From assembly GCF_050003625.1 (NCBI RefSeq), contig NC_134401.1, positions 65,255,242 through 65,319,241 on the forward strand: a stretch of 64,000 bases of DNA. The letters are read 5' to 3'. Each line of letters opens with the position of its first letter. The first letter of the stretch is position 1. This DNA is from Haematobia irritans (Eukaryota > Arthropoda > Insecta > Diptera > Muscidae). Below are positions 34,430 through 46,361 of the stretch, piece after piece. The notes under the pieces were generated by a model. The model searched no databases, had not been told where the DNA came from, and was given only the letters and a program-made list of their open reading frames with translations. Both the position numbers and the translations under genes were made by a program.

Positions 34430-34717
34430 GACCAAACAATTTTTTTCTGATTCTATCACGAAATTAATTGATCCAATTAATTTTTTAATTGAATTTTCTT
34501 CAATCACAGAAATGATAGTATCAATTAAAAAATTAATTGACAGTCAATTAAAAAATTAATTGATCCAATTAAAAAATTAATTGATACTATTAATTTGTGT
34601 GATTGATTTTTGTTTCAATTAAAAAATTTGTTGAATCAATTAAATTTTTAATTGAATATTTTTTAAAACTCAATTAAGATTTTAATTGGAAAAATTTGCG
34701 TGAAATTTTTTTCTGTG
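34430..34717. mobile_element. AATTAA-rich MITE, third copy
   Basis: Left side 'gaccaaacaatttttttctg' after TA; right side 'gaaatttttttctgtg' before TA (34718-34719). The interior is built of aattaatttttt/aaaaaattaatt inverted motifs. It is inserted near the end of the 153-bp element. Confidence 0.8.
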
Positions 34718-35635
34718 TATACATACCTTTTTTGTCTAATATATACCACGTATGGACTAACTCACAATTTAGAAAACGATTTTAAGAAGTTTTGAGATAT
34801 CACAACCCAATTAATTCGATTGTGGATGACAGTCTTTCGTAGAAGTTTCTACGCAATCCATGGTGGAGGGTACATAAGATTCGGCCTGGCCGAACTTACA
34901 GCCGTATATAATTGTTGGTTTTGGATTTTCATACTTTTTGTCTGTCAGATTTTGTACCACTACATTCAATCTCATCACTATGAGAAATAAATCAAATTAC
35001 TGTCTTTCGAATCACCAGCTGTCACTTAAGCAGTAAATGTAAAAAAATATTATATATTATTAAAATATTATTTCAAATTCACGTTTTTCTGCGAAATGCA
35101 TTTTTACAAATTATGTGCCAACGTTTCAAAGTTCAATTGTATCCCTATCACTACCATAGACTCTTTAGTCACACTGTAACAATCCCCAACTTTGATGTGA
35201 AATATACACAAAACCATGTCCATGGTGATATCCAAATTCCTAGTATCGAAAGGCACTACAAAAGAAGCAACGATTGTCACCTCAGAGCTTAAGTTTGTTT
35301 GCCAAAACCGAAAGTAATATGCCAGTAAATATGAGTTTAGGTTTCTGTCTTAAAAAAAAAAAACAAATTTTCCAAAAAATATTTACGTTTGGTATACAAT
35401 CATCCCAAAATCATCATTGGGAGAAAATTTCAGAGGATCCAACATATTTAGGAATTTAAAAGTCTGCAGACAATAACGACTACGCCATGGCGTTTGTGCA
35501 AATTTACCAAGTGATAAAATATTGGCAACTATTTTCGGAAAATATGACTGTTTTTGCTTGTCCCGACAAATCCCGGAATGTACGGCGCAATGTCCCGGAT
35601 TTCGGCAACCATCATCTGGCAACCCTAACCTCACA

Positions 35636-35699
35636 ATGGCCACAAAAATCTTCGGATCTCAATCCGTTGGATTTTTACACCTGGAGCATATTGTACAGT
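35636..35699 (+). pseudogene. Tc1/mariner-like transposase remnant, right part
   Basis: Translates to QKSSDLNPLDFYTWSIL, the conserved stretch around the second/third catalytic Asp of Tc1/mariner-type transposases (compare SSPDLNPLDY in the family). It is cut on the left by the hAT-like element and on the right by a SINE. Confidence 0.6.
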
Positions 35700-35709
35700 A
35701 AGGATGTCA

Positions 35710-35969
35710 CCGTGGTGCAATGGTTAGCATGCCCGCCTTGCATACATAGGGTCGTGGGTTCAACCCCAGTTTCGACTGAACACCAAAAAGTTTTTCAGCG
35801 GTGGATTATTCCATCTCAGTAATGCTGTGGAACGTTCGGTCCCTTAGGTCCCTTGTCATTGAGCTAAACATAGAATCGGGCAGCACTCAGTGATAAGAGA
35901 AAAGTTCAACACTGTTGTAGGTGAAGTGACCCTGAAAATATCGGGCTGCCACTATACCTAACCTAATCT
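35710..35969 (+). mobile_element. tRNA-derived SINE, internally deleted
   Basis: The head 'cgtggtgcaatggttagcat' (A-box region) and 'gggttcaacccc' (B-box) are followed by the family body and a 'cctaacctaa' tail. Flanks AAGGATGTCA (35700-35709) and AAGGTTGTCA (35970-35979) form a 10-bp target duplication with one mismatch. About 90 bp of the body are deleted relative to the 59.8-kb copy. Confidence 0.85.
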
Positions 35970-35979
35970 AAGGTTGTCA

Positions 35980-38755
35980 TTATAAAATACCAACGGACTA
36001 AAATACCAAAGAGCCACTTTCGTGCGGCATGTGCTGGATTTGTCGAGCTTTGAAGGCCAAAAATCATGGCAAACGTACCTAATTCGAAAACATCTATACA
36101 GATTTTAATTTCATGGTATTTACGACATTTTTTAAAATAAAATAAATAAAAAAATAATTTAAAAATATAGCGATTTAGTTTGTTGTATTATATAGCCAGC
36201 CAGACAGTATATAAATATAAGATTAGCTTAACTTAACAAATTCAAAAAGATAATTAATTTCCGTCTAAGACCTTAATGATTTTAAGATAGATCTATTATT
36301 TCGTTATTAGCGTAGTTTGATTGTTAATATTGGAATTGAGAAAGTCTGAATGGTATAATTACTGCATGAAGAAAATGAATTAATTAAGCACCTCATGTTT
36401 CAGCGCCCCACTTTTTTTGTGTGAAACGGCGGCGATGGCTTCAGATTACTGGCGGACCCGGAAAATGTTAATTTAAGCTGCAAATGGGTTCGGAACAATC
36501 ACGCTGGTTCCACAGAAACAATATTTTTTTAGTGATGTATTGAACTGCCTCAATCAAAAACTAAGATTATAGTTTCAGGTTAGCCACACTTCCCCCATGC
36601 TTTCAATTGACTAACACTACTGAATGTATGTCAATAATTCAAGCGTCATTCAGTCTGCCATAGTTTGTGTATGCTGTTCGTTTCATCCGCTTATTCGTTT
36701 CTCCAACAAGCAACTGCGCACATGTAACACATTTCCAAGTATTTGTGTCGATTGTTTAGATTTTACAAGTTTGCCTTCACAAAGATAGGAGTTTCCATTT
36801 TTGGGAGTAGTGGCGTTGCTGAGAAGTAATTTTCATTTTTGCAACACGTGGTCGTTTTTCCTGCAGTGAGGAATGAGACCATTGTTGCAAAATTTTCGTT
36901 CTGAAATTAATTGCATAGCAATGTATGTACTACGGCTTAAAGGAATTTATGAACAAAGGAGTGACTCACATGTGGTTCGGTGGAATAACTTCTAGTTCTG
37001 AATACTATTTTGGCTTATATTATGTCGAAATAATTATGTGTGTTGTCAAATTGGCCTTTACTACTTAGTAGGTGATGCACTGCCAGAAATTCGAACAATA
37101 ACTGCACGAAATTCTTTTCTCCCAAACAAAATTTTAGATAAACGGACACCGTTTGATATTTCCATTTCGTGGTAAAGAAGTCCGGTTTAAAAATTTGAAA
37201 AGCAAAAACGAAAAACTTTAGTTTCAAACGTCTGATCCTTTATCTTTCAAACGATGTACCGAAAATAACACAGAAATATAATTTTATATATACATATATT
37301 CCAATTTTGTTTCAATATTTTGTAAAGTTCAATTAAGGATATGTGGTTTGCACTGTATTTACTTCTATACGGTGGTTGCAGAACGACATTAGTCGATTTT
37401 TTGGCGAAATGATCACAAAGGACATGTGCAGATTGCATGATGTTGATGCAAAAACCATGACCCATAATACTGCTTTTTAGACCATATTGAGCCGTATAGT
37501 TAAGGCTCAACTTATACTCCTTAGTAACAATTGGAATGAATGGCAGTAATAATTCATATGCCGGAATTTTTGTATGTGAGTCAACCTATCTTACCAAAAA
37601 AACTAGTTACCGTTATCTAAACGTGAAATAAATTGTTCATATCGTATATCGGTGTGATAGTCATCTTGTTAATTAATTATTATTAAACTATAATGTATTT
37701 ATTTTATTGTATGTGGTTTATTACGCAGAGAAAATATAATTTAAAGCCTAAATGAACCTAATATTGAACTTCGTGTTCATGGAATTTAACAAAAATAAAT
37801 CCCATGCTGAATCTGCACCACAGCTCCACAATAAGTGAATCTAGAATTACAAAATCTCTGTATATCTTAATCGTAATCAAATGGAAATTGTAATCAAACA
37901 CATGGTTAAAAAGGTCATTAATGGTTAGACTTAAAATTATGACAATGTCGTTACTTTTGAGTATTATGCACAAGAATTTACCATCAAACTTTTGAAACAT
38001 CACATGCTGTTTGAAAATCTACTGAGTTTTTCCCGAAATCCATCCATTAAGGTTTTTATTTAAATGTCTTTTGATACCTTCCCCGATGGCTATATTTCGC
38101 TTTTTTTTAAACATACCTCCATATTTTTCCACCGGCTGATTGTTGGCACACCATTCAAGAGCTGTTGTCATAGTGGCGTGATCTGATCTGTAGTGTGATT
38201 CTGTATTCAATTTTAACGATGAATCGCATCGTTAAGAAGGGATAACAAGAAAAATAACCAAGCTATTCGGTATACATTTTAAACTACAATCACAATCGTT
38301 TAAAATTAGCTGTGTTGTTTTCGGTGCAGATAACAATCAATGCATCGTTACGTAAACAACGAAAAATTTTTGATTGTTTATTTTCTCGAATGCAGTGCCG
38401 TTATTTCATTCATGAAAAATAGTGGATCCCTTTCCTATAACAAAAAAAGTTTTTGTTTTTGCAATATTTTAAAAAACCAAAGCCGTCCTAAGAATTTAGT
38501 CGAACGAAACTGCCTTGAATGGTCTTAAATTAAAGTGAATTTGATATAGATTGCGAATGTCGCATATTTTCTCTTCCCGCTATGTGTATTTCGTTTAAAT
38601 TAGTAAACACTTTCCAATTTTGCAAACTGTTTCCGTACTATTCTTCGTTTTTACCGTTTTTCGTAGCAGAATTGCCAAGCGCAACGCAGCTTAAACAACA
38701 ATTGCTAAAGATTACTTGTGGAATGATCCAATCGTTAGTGCAAACAAGTTTTTTC
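35980..38755. other. Long non-coding stretch
   Basis: No gene recognised. Open frames are under 90 codons and without domains. Positions 37110-37190 ('ctcccaaacaaaattttag') are a fragment of the dual-tRNA element's end. 'acaatatttttttagtgatg' at 36520 resembles the ends of the 'CACTGAAAAAATATTGT' family (49.46 and 60.98 kb). Confidence 0.4.
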
Positions 38756-38768
38756 GTAGACAACGCTA

Positions 38769-39121
38769 GGTTAGGTTAGGTATAGTGGCAGCCCGATATT
38801 TCAGGCTCATTTAGACTATTCAGTCCATTGTGATAGCACAGTGGTGAACTTCTCTCTTATCACTGAGTGCTGCCCGATTCCATGTTAAGATCAATGACAA
38901 GGGACCTCCTTTTTTTAGCCGAGTCCGAACGGCGTTCCACATTGCAGTGAAACCACTTAGAGAAGCTTTGAAACACTCAGAAATGTCATCAATATTAATG
39001 AGGTGGGATAATCCACCGCTGAAATATTTTTGGGGTTTGGTCGAAACTGGGTTCGAACAAACGACCATGTGTATGCAAGGCGGGCATGCTAACCATTGTA
39101 CCACGGTGGAATGGTGGCATT
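38769..39121 (-). mobile_element. tRNA-derived SINE, full length
   Basis: 353 bp on the minus strand: head at the right (complement of 'ccaccgtggtacaatggtta'), B-box 'gggttcgaac' region, body, and 'ggttaggttagg' tail at the left. Flanked by the 13-bp direct repeat GTAGACAACGCTA (38756-38768, 39122-39134). Retroposition through LINE-type target priming is inferred. Confidence 0.92.
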
Positions 39122-39381
39122 GTAGACAACGCTAACAATGCGATTATCGTGAATAAATACAGAATCCTAATACTGATATATTTAGGATCTGTGAATAAAA
39201 CGCTGTCTTTTTATCGCTTGTGGAAATAATGATTGAATAACTTTTCACAAGTTTTTTTTTTCAATTTACCTATTGCTCTTCTGCAAAGTGGCCAATGTCA
39301 GTGAGCCTTTCCAGTTATCTCTGTTTTGGACAAATGTACATCGTTTGACATTTGCTTTTTGTGCTTGTTTTCAATAAAAAT

Positions 39382-39552
39382 CGAACTTCTCCTTTATCAG
39401 AGAGTGCTGTTTAGTTCAATGACAAGGCACCTCCCTTTTACAGTCGAGTCCGAACGGCGCTCAACATTATGGTAAACCACTTAGAGAAGCATTGGAACTC
39501 TCAGAAATTTACTGATCGAAACATTTTGTATGTAAGGCGGGCATGCTAACTA
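39382..39552 (-). repeat. SINE fragment, degraded
   Basis: Contains 'gagtccgaacggcgctcaac' and 'aaggcgggcatgctaac' from the same SINE family, with tail and parts of the body missing. Confidence 0.75.
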
Positions 39553-40049
39553 GACATCAAAATATCGAATATTTACGGCACAAAGCCATTCGAAAGAAAT
39601 TGACATTAAACTAAAATGAAACTAAATTAAGCTAAATTACCCAGAAAAAAAAAGATTCCTCAAAAGTAGTTTGGATCCCCAACTTGTTATCCGGAAGTAG
39701 TGCAAATTTGGATCATCTCCAATGAAATTTACATGGCTTCTCATAGGACGGAAGTACTTCGTTTTCGGATCCTTTGCATTGCTTTAGAAGTTGTTCCTTG
39801 GAAGTTAATTTGAATGAGGATATTTAAAAAACAAAAACAAATTTCCACCAAATTTATTACATTTATTTTCTTATTATTTAATTTTTTCAATTTGAACTTT
39901 TTCGCTTCTCGAGATATTCTTTATTAGTATGAATGAAAAAATAAAGAAAACAGGTTCAAATCTCACCAGCGGTTAATTTTTTTTATTATCGTTTTTTTTT
40001 AACATTTTTTTATGTTAAACATCGTTTTTATTTTGTTATTTTTTGCGTA
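39553..40049. other. Non-coding stretch with MITE and tRNA-like fragments
   Basis: Positions 39650-39800 share 'atccggaagtagtgcaaatt'-type sequence with 0.72 kb. 'ggttcaaatctcaccagcgg' at 39955-39974 matches, inverted, the tRNA-like fragment at 4.49 kb. Confidence 0.4.
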
Positions 40050-41387
40050 CACTGTTAGAAAAATATGTTTTTCATATGTTTCGATATAAACAAAATGTGT
40101 TTCGGGCACAATTTTTAAACACAATATATTTAAGTGCAAACATGTAATGTTCTCAAACTAACACTAAATGTTTGGAACACATATGTTATTATGTTAGAAT
40201 ATATTATGTTTGGGGCATGCATGTTTCATAAAAATTATATGTGTGAATGTAAACATATATAAATTTACAAATTTCGAGTAACCATATATGTTGTGATATT
40301 TTATTCAGAGAGCGACAGAGAGAGAGAGAGTATAGAGAAAGAAATAGAGATAAAAACCGGGAGGGTTGACGAAAGATATCAAATTTACACAGCGAGAGAA
40401 TCGAAAGAGAGCAATTTCTGTGAAACCGCTTATATATATTGTTTCGGAAACTGCTTTATGATAAGGCCAAAAATTTTATACGCTTAAGTCTAAATATTAT
40501 TTAATTTAAGTCTAAATATTATTTAATTTGTGTATATTATAAAATTATTTATGTATGTTTATACTCGACCCCACGTTCTTCCTTTGTTAGAGTTTTTGAA
40601 TTCCTTCCAAAATATCAAACTTTTATACCAAAACCAGGTTTTTATTACAAAATTGTTATTTTTGCAATAAAAAAATAATATTTTATCCAAAAGCTCAGTC
40701 CATTTCGTTTATATCAAGCACTGTTTCTGACTGTAAATCTTTAATAACCCACATTTCGAAGTTTCATTATAAAAATTTAATATAGTATAAATATAAATGT
40801 GTAAATTAAAAAAAACAATTGGTGTTTGGTCGGAGCAGGGATTGAACCCACGACCCTTTGCATGTACGGCATACATGCTAACCACTGCTCCACGTTGCCA
40901 ACACATGTATGTTTCTGTTAAATAATGTTATGTTTGCATGGGCTCGTGGGCGCTGCAAACTATGCTATATAAATGTAACTTATAACGATAATTGTCTTCT
41001 GGTGACTATAACAGCTACGTAGCTCAGTGGTAGTGTGTTGGCTTACAAACTGTATGATCCTCGGTTCGATTCTCCGTCCAGGCGAAAGGTAAAATTTAAA
41101 AAAATTATAAAATTGAATAATTTCTTCAACATTATTTGTATTACAGAAAAAGGTGCCAAGAACTAAAAAATTTCGTGGAAGTGAAAATTATGTTAGGGAA
41201 TGAGCACAATCTTCTTTGGGGAAAATTCTTCCAAGCATATAATATTTTTGGCTCAAAATGCTTCCAAAAATAGAATATGTTCACATAAAACAAACATATT
41301 AATGTTTCGGCAGTATCCAATAATATATGTGCTTCCTGCAAAATATGTTTGGAACATATGTTAGAGAGGCGAGTTTTTTTGAGGGTG
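40050..41387 (+). mobile_element. Dual-tRNA-like element, old copy D
   Basis: About 1.34 kb between TA sites (40048-40049, 41388-41389). Left end CACTGTTAGAAAAATATG; right end, inverted, CACCCTCAAAAAAACTCGCC. It has a minus-strand module 1 at 40828-40900 ('tggagcagtggttagcatg', ggttcaatccc) and a plus-strand module 2 at 41013-41083 (tagctcagtgg, ggttcgattct). A purine-rich (GA)n run lies near 40306-40345. It is clearly older than copies A-C, yet both promoter-box pairs persist. Confidence 0.75.
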
Positions 41388-41764
41388 TATATTTTTGTAT
41401 AAATATATATTTTCCATTAAATCCCCTTCTAAAAGGAACTTACAAGTGAAAAAGTCAAACGACACAGGTTCAAATCCCAGCGGGATGAATTTTTAATTTT
41501 ATTTTTTACTGAAATTTAATTGTCAAAAACTTAAATTTTCACTTAAAATAGCCTAATTGCGTACTTGTCCAAAAGGACTGCATCGGAAGTGGAAAAAAAT
41601 CCATGGGGGATTCCGGGATGTGCTTTAAAAGAAATGTTTGTGAAACAACTTCCAACTTTTTGCTGGGTAATTGAAATCATATTTACTAAACTTGATCATG
41701 GATTAATCAGGTTGCCTTTTATTTGGCGGGATTGGGCAACCCTAGTGTTGTAGTTTGCCAGTTG
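41388..41764. other. Non-coding stretch
   Basis: Contains 'caggttcaaatcccagcggg' near 41466, a B-box-like tRNA fragment like those at 4.49 and 39.96 kb. No gene. Confidence 0.35.
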
Positions 41765-42540
41765 ACGGCTCTATCGTAAAGCTTTGTGAAATTAAATATA
41801 CGTTTTTACATACGGGCGCGATTTGTGTTGTTTACAGCAACTTATTCTTGGCCAAAAAAATGGAATTAGTGCGATTCAATATTTGGATATGAAGCTCCGT
41901 CAAGCGCCTGCGTTTATCGATGGTGAATTCAACCGAGTCCGTAGTTCACTCCAAAACGAATTTTGTAAAGGTCATCCGGAAACCATTGATGCTGTGCCAC
42001 AACTTATAGTGCAAGATCGTCATGTGACCTATCTTGAGATTGAGACTGCCTTAGGCATTAGTGGGACCAGCATACACACAAAAATCTTTTTTTCTGATTC
42101 AAAAAATTAATTGATCAAATTAATTTTTTAATTGAAATGTCTTTAATCACGAAAATTATTGGTACAATCACAGTGTTAAGTTTGGATACAAAAAAATACT
42201 TGATTAAAAATTTAATTGATTACAAATTGATTTTTAATAAAAATTAAAAAATTTTCAATCATTGACTTGATTAACATAGAAACATTACGTTAATCAAGTC
42301 AATGATTGAAAAATTCTTGATTAAAAATTTAATTGTATCAATTAATTTATTAATTAATTGGAAATATTTTGGTGATATTTTTTTATGTGTACATACAATA
42401 TTGCATGCAAATTTGACCATCGAAAAAGTTTGTTCGCGTTGGATCCCACACATTTTGTCATTCCTGACTTGGCGCAGAATTACTTCCGCGTAAAAAACAA
42501 AACGAAAAGTCAAATATAAAAGGCAACCCTCGTATTATTA
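41765..42540 (+). pseudogene. mariner transposase pseudogene, truncated and split by a MITE
   Basis: A plus-strand frame gives ETIDAVPQLIVQDRHVTYL, then EIETALGISGTSIHT. After the MITE at 42075-42389 it resumes ILHANLTIEKVCSRWIPHI. This is the N-terminal helix-turn-helix half of a mariner transposase of the same type as the 10.7-12.7-kb remnant. The catalytic half is missing. The shared 'ggctctatcgtaaag' upstream suggests a common 5' end. Confidence 0.75.
42075..42389. mobile_element. AATTAA-rich MITE, fourth copy
   Basis: 315 bp, CACACAAAAATCTTTTTTTC to GATATTTTTTTATGTG, flanked by TA (42073-42074, 42390-42391). Removing it with one TA restores the transposase reading frame (SIHTIL), which confirms the boundaries. 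Confidence 0.9.
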
Positions 42541-42935
42541 TATTAAGCAATATTATCTCTAATGCTGATAATACGACCCTATTTTTGTATAATGCGTAGA
42601 AGCTAACAATTGCACCGCGGGGTTTAACATTAGTTTCAATTACAACCAATAGCATGGTCCCATCAAAGGCTGAAAATTGGAAGAAAGAAACTTGATTGCA
42701 ATGAATTTGGGTTAGACGTTTATTTCCTTTGCGTGTAGTGACTGAGAAATATGCAAAATGCGAAAACGTTTCTATTGCAGACCCAAATTCGACACCAAGC
42801 ATACCCAAACAACAACAGCAACATATAATTAACCATGTTTCAGACTTGAGACCTATAGTGCTGTTCAAAACACTAGCAACCACACACAGATTTTTTGTTT
42901 TCAATCACAGAAATTATAGTATCAATTAAGTAAAT

Positions 42936-45395
42936 AAATACAAAGAAATCTTTAAAGCGGGATCAGACACCCGTAAATCCAAAGACCAAGTAGTAAATAG
43001 TAATGGAAGAAAATTATTGGAATTCTGCACCGATAACAACTTACTGATATTAAATGGAGTAACCAGAGGAGATGAAGATGGATCATTTACGTTTATAGGA
43101 CATACTGGTGAATCTGTAAACGATATATGTGCTATCTCTCAAGAACTATTGAACCTTGTGACGGAATTTAGAGTGGAGGATAAAACTTGGTCAGATCACC
43201 TGCCAATTACATTATTACTTAGTATATCTACTGAACACGGAATTGAGAATAATCTAAAACTATTACCAAAACTTTATTGGAAAGATGCGGATAAAGAAAG
43301 CTATCAAATAAAACTTAATGAGAATATGTCGAACATGTTATCTGAAAGACTGGAAGCCACCCTGGACGATCTTGCTAAGGTTATTACAGACTCGTCTAAG
43401 AAACAAAAGTTATACAAAACGCCTTTTCAACCTAAACAGAAATGGTATACTTTACAATGCTTTAACGCTAGAAACAAAATGTTTGAATTACTGCAAAAAA
43501 TATAAACTGGATAACACAACAGACTCGAAAGAAGAGTATATAAACGCTTTCAAAAATTACAAAGCGATTTGTAGGTCTAACAAAAAAGAATACCAAGATC
43601 GGCTTCTCGAGAAAATAAATAACGTGTGTGATTCCAAGCAGTGGTGGAAAGTTGCGAAAGAAATAAGAAACCAAACATTCCAAATTAGCTCCAACATATC
43701 ATCTACCGACTTCAAAAATTATTTCGAACGCCTTCTAAACCCTACAAGGAGAATAGTAGAAATCAGTTATGCACCTAACTTTCGGACTGACCCTTTACTG
43801 GATTGCGATATAAGCCTTTCGGAATTGATAAATGTTCTAAACAAATTAAAAATGAATAAAGCACCAGGCGAAGATCGCATACCATACGAGCATATAGTCT
43901 ATGGCACCGCCAGTTTTCACGCACAACTGGTAAAGCAGTACAACACAATCTTAAATACTGGAGAAATGGACAATAAATTCGACAAAACTATTATATTTCC
44001 TATACACAAGAAAGGAGACATTTCACAGCCACAAAATTATAGAGGTATAGCTTTCATGAACTGTTTAGCTAAAATTATGATGGGAATTTTAAATGAGAGA
44101 ATATCGCACTGGGCAGAGTACCACAAAATTATAACAGAATGTCAAGCGGGTTTTCGGAAAGGTTACTCAACGGTTGATAACATATACAATTTAGCATCAA
44201 TCGTTAACCTGAGATTCAAACAACGAAAGAAAACATATGCTTTCTTCGTAGATTTCAAAGCAGCTTTTGACAATATCTGCAGAAAATCACTTTTTTATAA
44301 ATTATATCAAATTGGAATATCGAATAAGCTCGTAAAGCTCATAGAAAATATTTACAGCTCGACGGAATACGCAATCTGGACTGGTGAAGATCTCTCTGAC
44401 TATTTTCAATCAGACTCTGGAGTTAAACAGGGTTGTTTACTGTCCCCAATCCTTTTTGCCTTGTACATCAATGACCTCGAAGAACACATACAAGGTGGCA
44501 TTAATGTACATGACATAAATATTCGACTACTTCTCTATGCCGATGATATTGTAATATTGGCAGAAAACCCTGTTACAATGCGGTTTATGATATCAAGACT
44601 AGAAAGTTATTGCGATATGTGGAATTTACAAGTTAACATGGAAAAGTCAGAAATAATGATATTCCGTAATGGAGGAAGACTGAGTAGGGAGGATGTCAGG
44701 GAAAACGATCAAAATTACAAATGAATACAAATATCTTGGCGTTACCATCACCCCCAAAATGTCATTTGGAAAACATGTAGTAAAAAGGACTATTCATGTT
44801 CGAATATAACGATCAACGTATGCCAAAAATGTTAACTATGCTCGTGTTGCAGGAGGAGGTATTTTGGGTTTCGAATCTCAAAACAATTACCCAAAATCTA
44901 AGTTTACCCTGGCCGACAACAAATAGAAATGAATGGGAGCTGTTTAATGCAGAAGTTTTAAGATGCAAAAAAATAGAAGTTCTCCAATATTATCTTGATC
45001 GAAAATCGCAAAGTATTTCCAGGGCTTACAAATATTTAAATAGTGCAAGAGGAAAATATTACTTTACTGATTTCTCCAACATAAATCAAATAGGCTTAAT
45101 ATTTAAGGCACGATGTGACTTACTAAATCTGAATTCATGCAAATTTAATGCCGAGGAAAATGAGAAATTGTGCACGCTGTGTAACCAGAATGAGAACGAA
45201 ACATTGTTTCACTTCCTTGGATCATGCCCTGCTCTACGAGAGTTTAGGATTCGTTGCTTCCAAAGGCAGTACTTATCACAAAGAGAAATTATAGATATTT
45301 TGGATGGCGTAGCTGAAGGTTATTGGTATAAATTAATTGCTCTTTTGGAACCAGCCTTAAAATACCGACAATTCCTTATAAACGAATACAATTAG
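42936..45395 (+). pseudogene. LINE ORF2 remnant: endonuclease C-terminus, reverse transcriptase, C-terminal Cys/His motif
   Basis: Frame 1 (42936-43505) is the end of an AP-like endonuclease, with SDHLPI at 43191-43208. A one-base shift in the A-run near 43494 moves to the RT frame, which runs to 44724. It shows the fingers motif NKAPGEDRIPYE, GFRKGYSTVDNI, FVDFKAAFD, GVKQGCLLSPILF and the catalytic YADD at 44536-44547. A second shift near 44705 leads to EYKYLGVTITPKMSF, then a stop, then a third frame (44796-45395). That frame holds a C-terminal CTLCNQNENETLFHFLGSC motif (C-x2-C-x9-H-x4-C). The RT copies element RNA at a nicked target site. With two frameshifts, a stop and no 5' part it cannot be functional. 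Confidence 0.88.
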
Positions 45396-45586
45396 AGTAT
45401 CCTTATATATATGAACTTATTATGACAAACGTTTGTATAGCAAACCACTGTCATCACTCGATTTCTCATTTCTTTTTTACACTGTAGAAATACAATTAAG
45501 AAAAATATGAACTTTGAATGATGTATACTATATTTTTGTAAATAAAGAAAACATACATACATACAAATAATTAAAAAAAAAAAAAA
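42936..45586 (+). mobile_element. 5'-truncated non-LTR retrotransposon
   Basis: 2,651 bp flanked by the 12-bp target duplication AATTAAGTAAAT (42924-42935, 45587-45598). The 3' end carries AATAAA (45541-45546), CATA repeats and an A-rich run. Coding sequence is already open at the first base, inside the endonuclease domain, so ORF1 and the start of ORF2 were lost at insertion. This is typical of incomplete target-primed reverse transcription. The clade is not certain; it is broadly CR1/jockey/I-like by endonuclease plus RT layout. Confidence 0.9.
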
Positions 45587-45921
45587 AATTAAGTAAATTG
45601 AAAAACTAATTAATCCAATTAAAAAATTAATTGATACTATTAATTGTTGTGATTGATTTTTGTTTCAATTAAAAAATTTGTTGAATCAATTATAATTTTA
45701 ATTGAATATTTTTTAAAACTCAAGTCTTTAATTGGAAAAATTTTCGTGAAAGTTTTGTTCTGTGCACACCGGCTGCTGACAACAAACCGAACTTGTTTGG
45801 AACGTGAAGGTATACTAATTTAAATTTCATTAATTAAATGATACGAGTTCAGTTCTCCTTAAAAAAATTACTGCGTTTTTGTTCCAATGTTGGTAAATCT
45901 ATCACTTACAAACATCACTTA

Positions 45922-46361
45922 TTAACATAAGGAGGGAGGGAGATCACTTATTAACATAAGGAGGGAAATCATATAACTGGGAGTCCAAACAACAGACGCA
46001 AATTCTAAGATTGGTCTGACAAGTGACGTGTAGAGACGTTTCGATTTATAAAGGTCATTAAAATCTTTCGAACATCTCTTAATGGAACCCAGTGAGGACA
46101 TGCTTTCCCAACACATGATTCGATATGAGAATCAAACTTCAATATACAATCGTCTAAAAGCCCTAATTCATTGAAAATTTCAACGTTCCCCAATTTGAAG
46201 TTGTCAATAAAGTATTCTGTCATCTTTTTGTATATGATAAAGTTCGCCGGCAGACTGCTCAAATCTGGAGTAGGAGGAAGATTAAGTAAAGATGCATTGT
46301 CGGAAAGCATTATATTCTGAGGAGTTGGTCTTTTACGTTTTGGGATATGTAACACTATCAA
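45922..46361 (-). pseudogene. Jockey-like LINE reverse-transcriptase C-terminal fragment
   Basis: Minus-strand translation has ELGLLDDCILKFDSHIES, then in another frame IKRCSKDFNDLYKSKRLY and TSLVRPILEFASVVWTP. This is the conserved segment just after the RT catalytic core in jockey-type LINEs. A frameshift near 46080 and no upstream RT core mark it as a dead fragment. A small tandem repeat (atcacttattaacataagg) sits at its end, 45914-45966. Confidence 0.75.

Larger units (their letters stand above)
33271..34915 (+). mobile_element. 153-bp tandem-repeat element
   Basis: It starts 'ttttataccctccaccattg' and ends 'atccatggtggagggtacat' followed by 'ggcctggccgaactta', so TACCCTCCACCAT.GGAT-type inverted ends are present. 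The body is the tandem array at 33551-34320. Further copies or pieces lie at 1, 3.7, 25.2 and 61.5 kb. Superfamily not recognised. Confidence 0.7.
33086..35627. mobile_element. hAT-like element with 8-bp TSD, carrying nested insertions
   Basis: Ends TAGGCTTGCCAGATGA and, inverted, TTAGGGTTGCCAGATGA. Flanks carry identical 8 bp ACCTCACA (33078-33085, 35628-35635). Both ends are followed by 'tcccgg'-rich sequence. The interior is mostly taken up by a 153-bp-repeat element (33271-34915), itself hit by a MITE. No transposase is seen. Confidence 0.8.
42881..45764. mobile_element. AATTAA-rich MITE, fifth copy, split by a LINE
   Basis: Left part 42881-42935 ('cacacacagattttttgttt', 'caatcacagaaattatagta') and right part 45587-45764 (aattaattg motifs, ending 'gttctgtg') together make one MITE. 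The two parts are separated by the LINE at 42936-45586. Confidence 0.8.

Noticed and set aside
38820..39135. 94-codon frame with VQWLACPPCIH and similar frames at 35.5, 48.5 and 56.6 kb
   Set aside because: These are translations of the SINE head and body, repeated with each copy.
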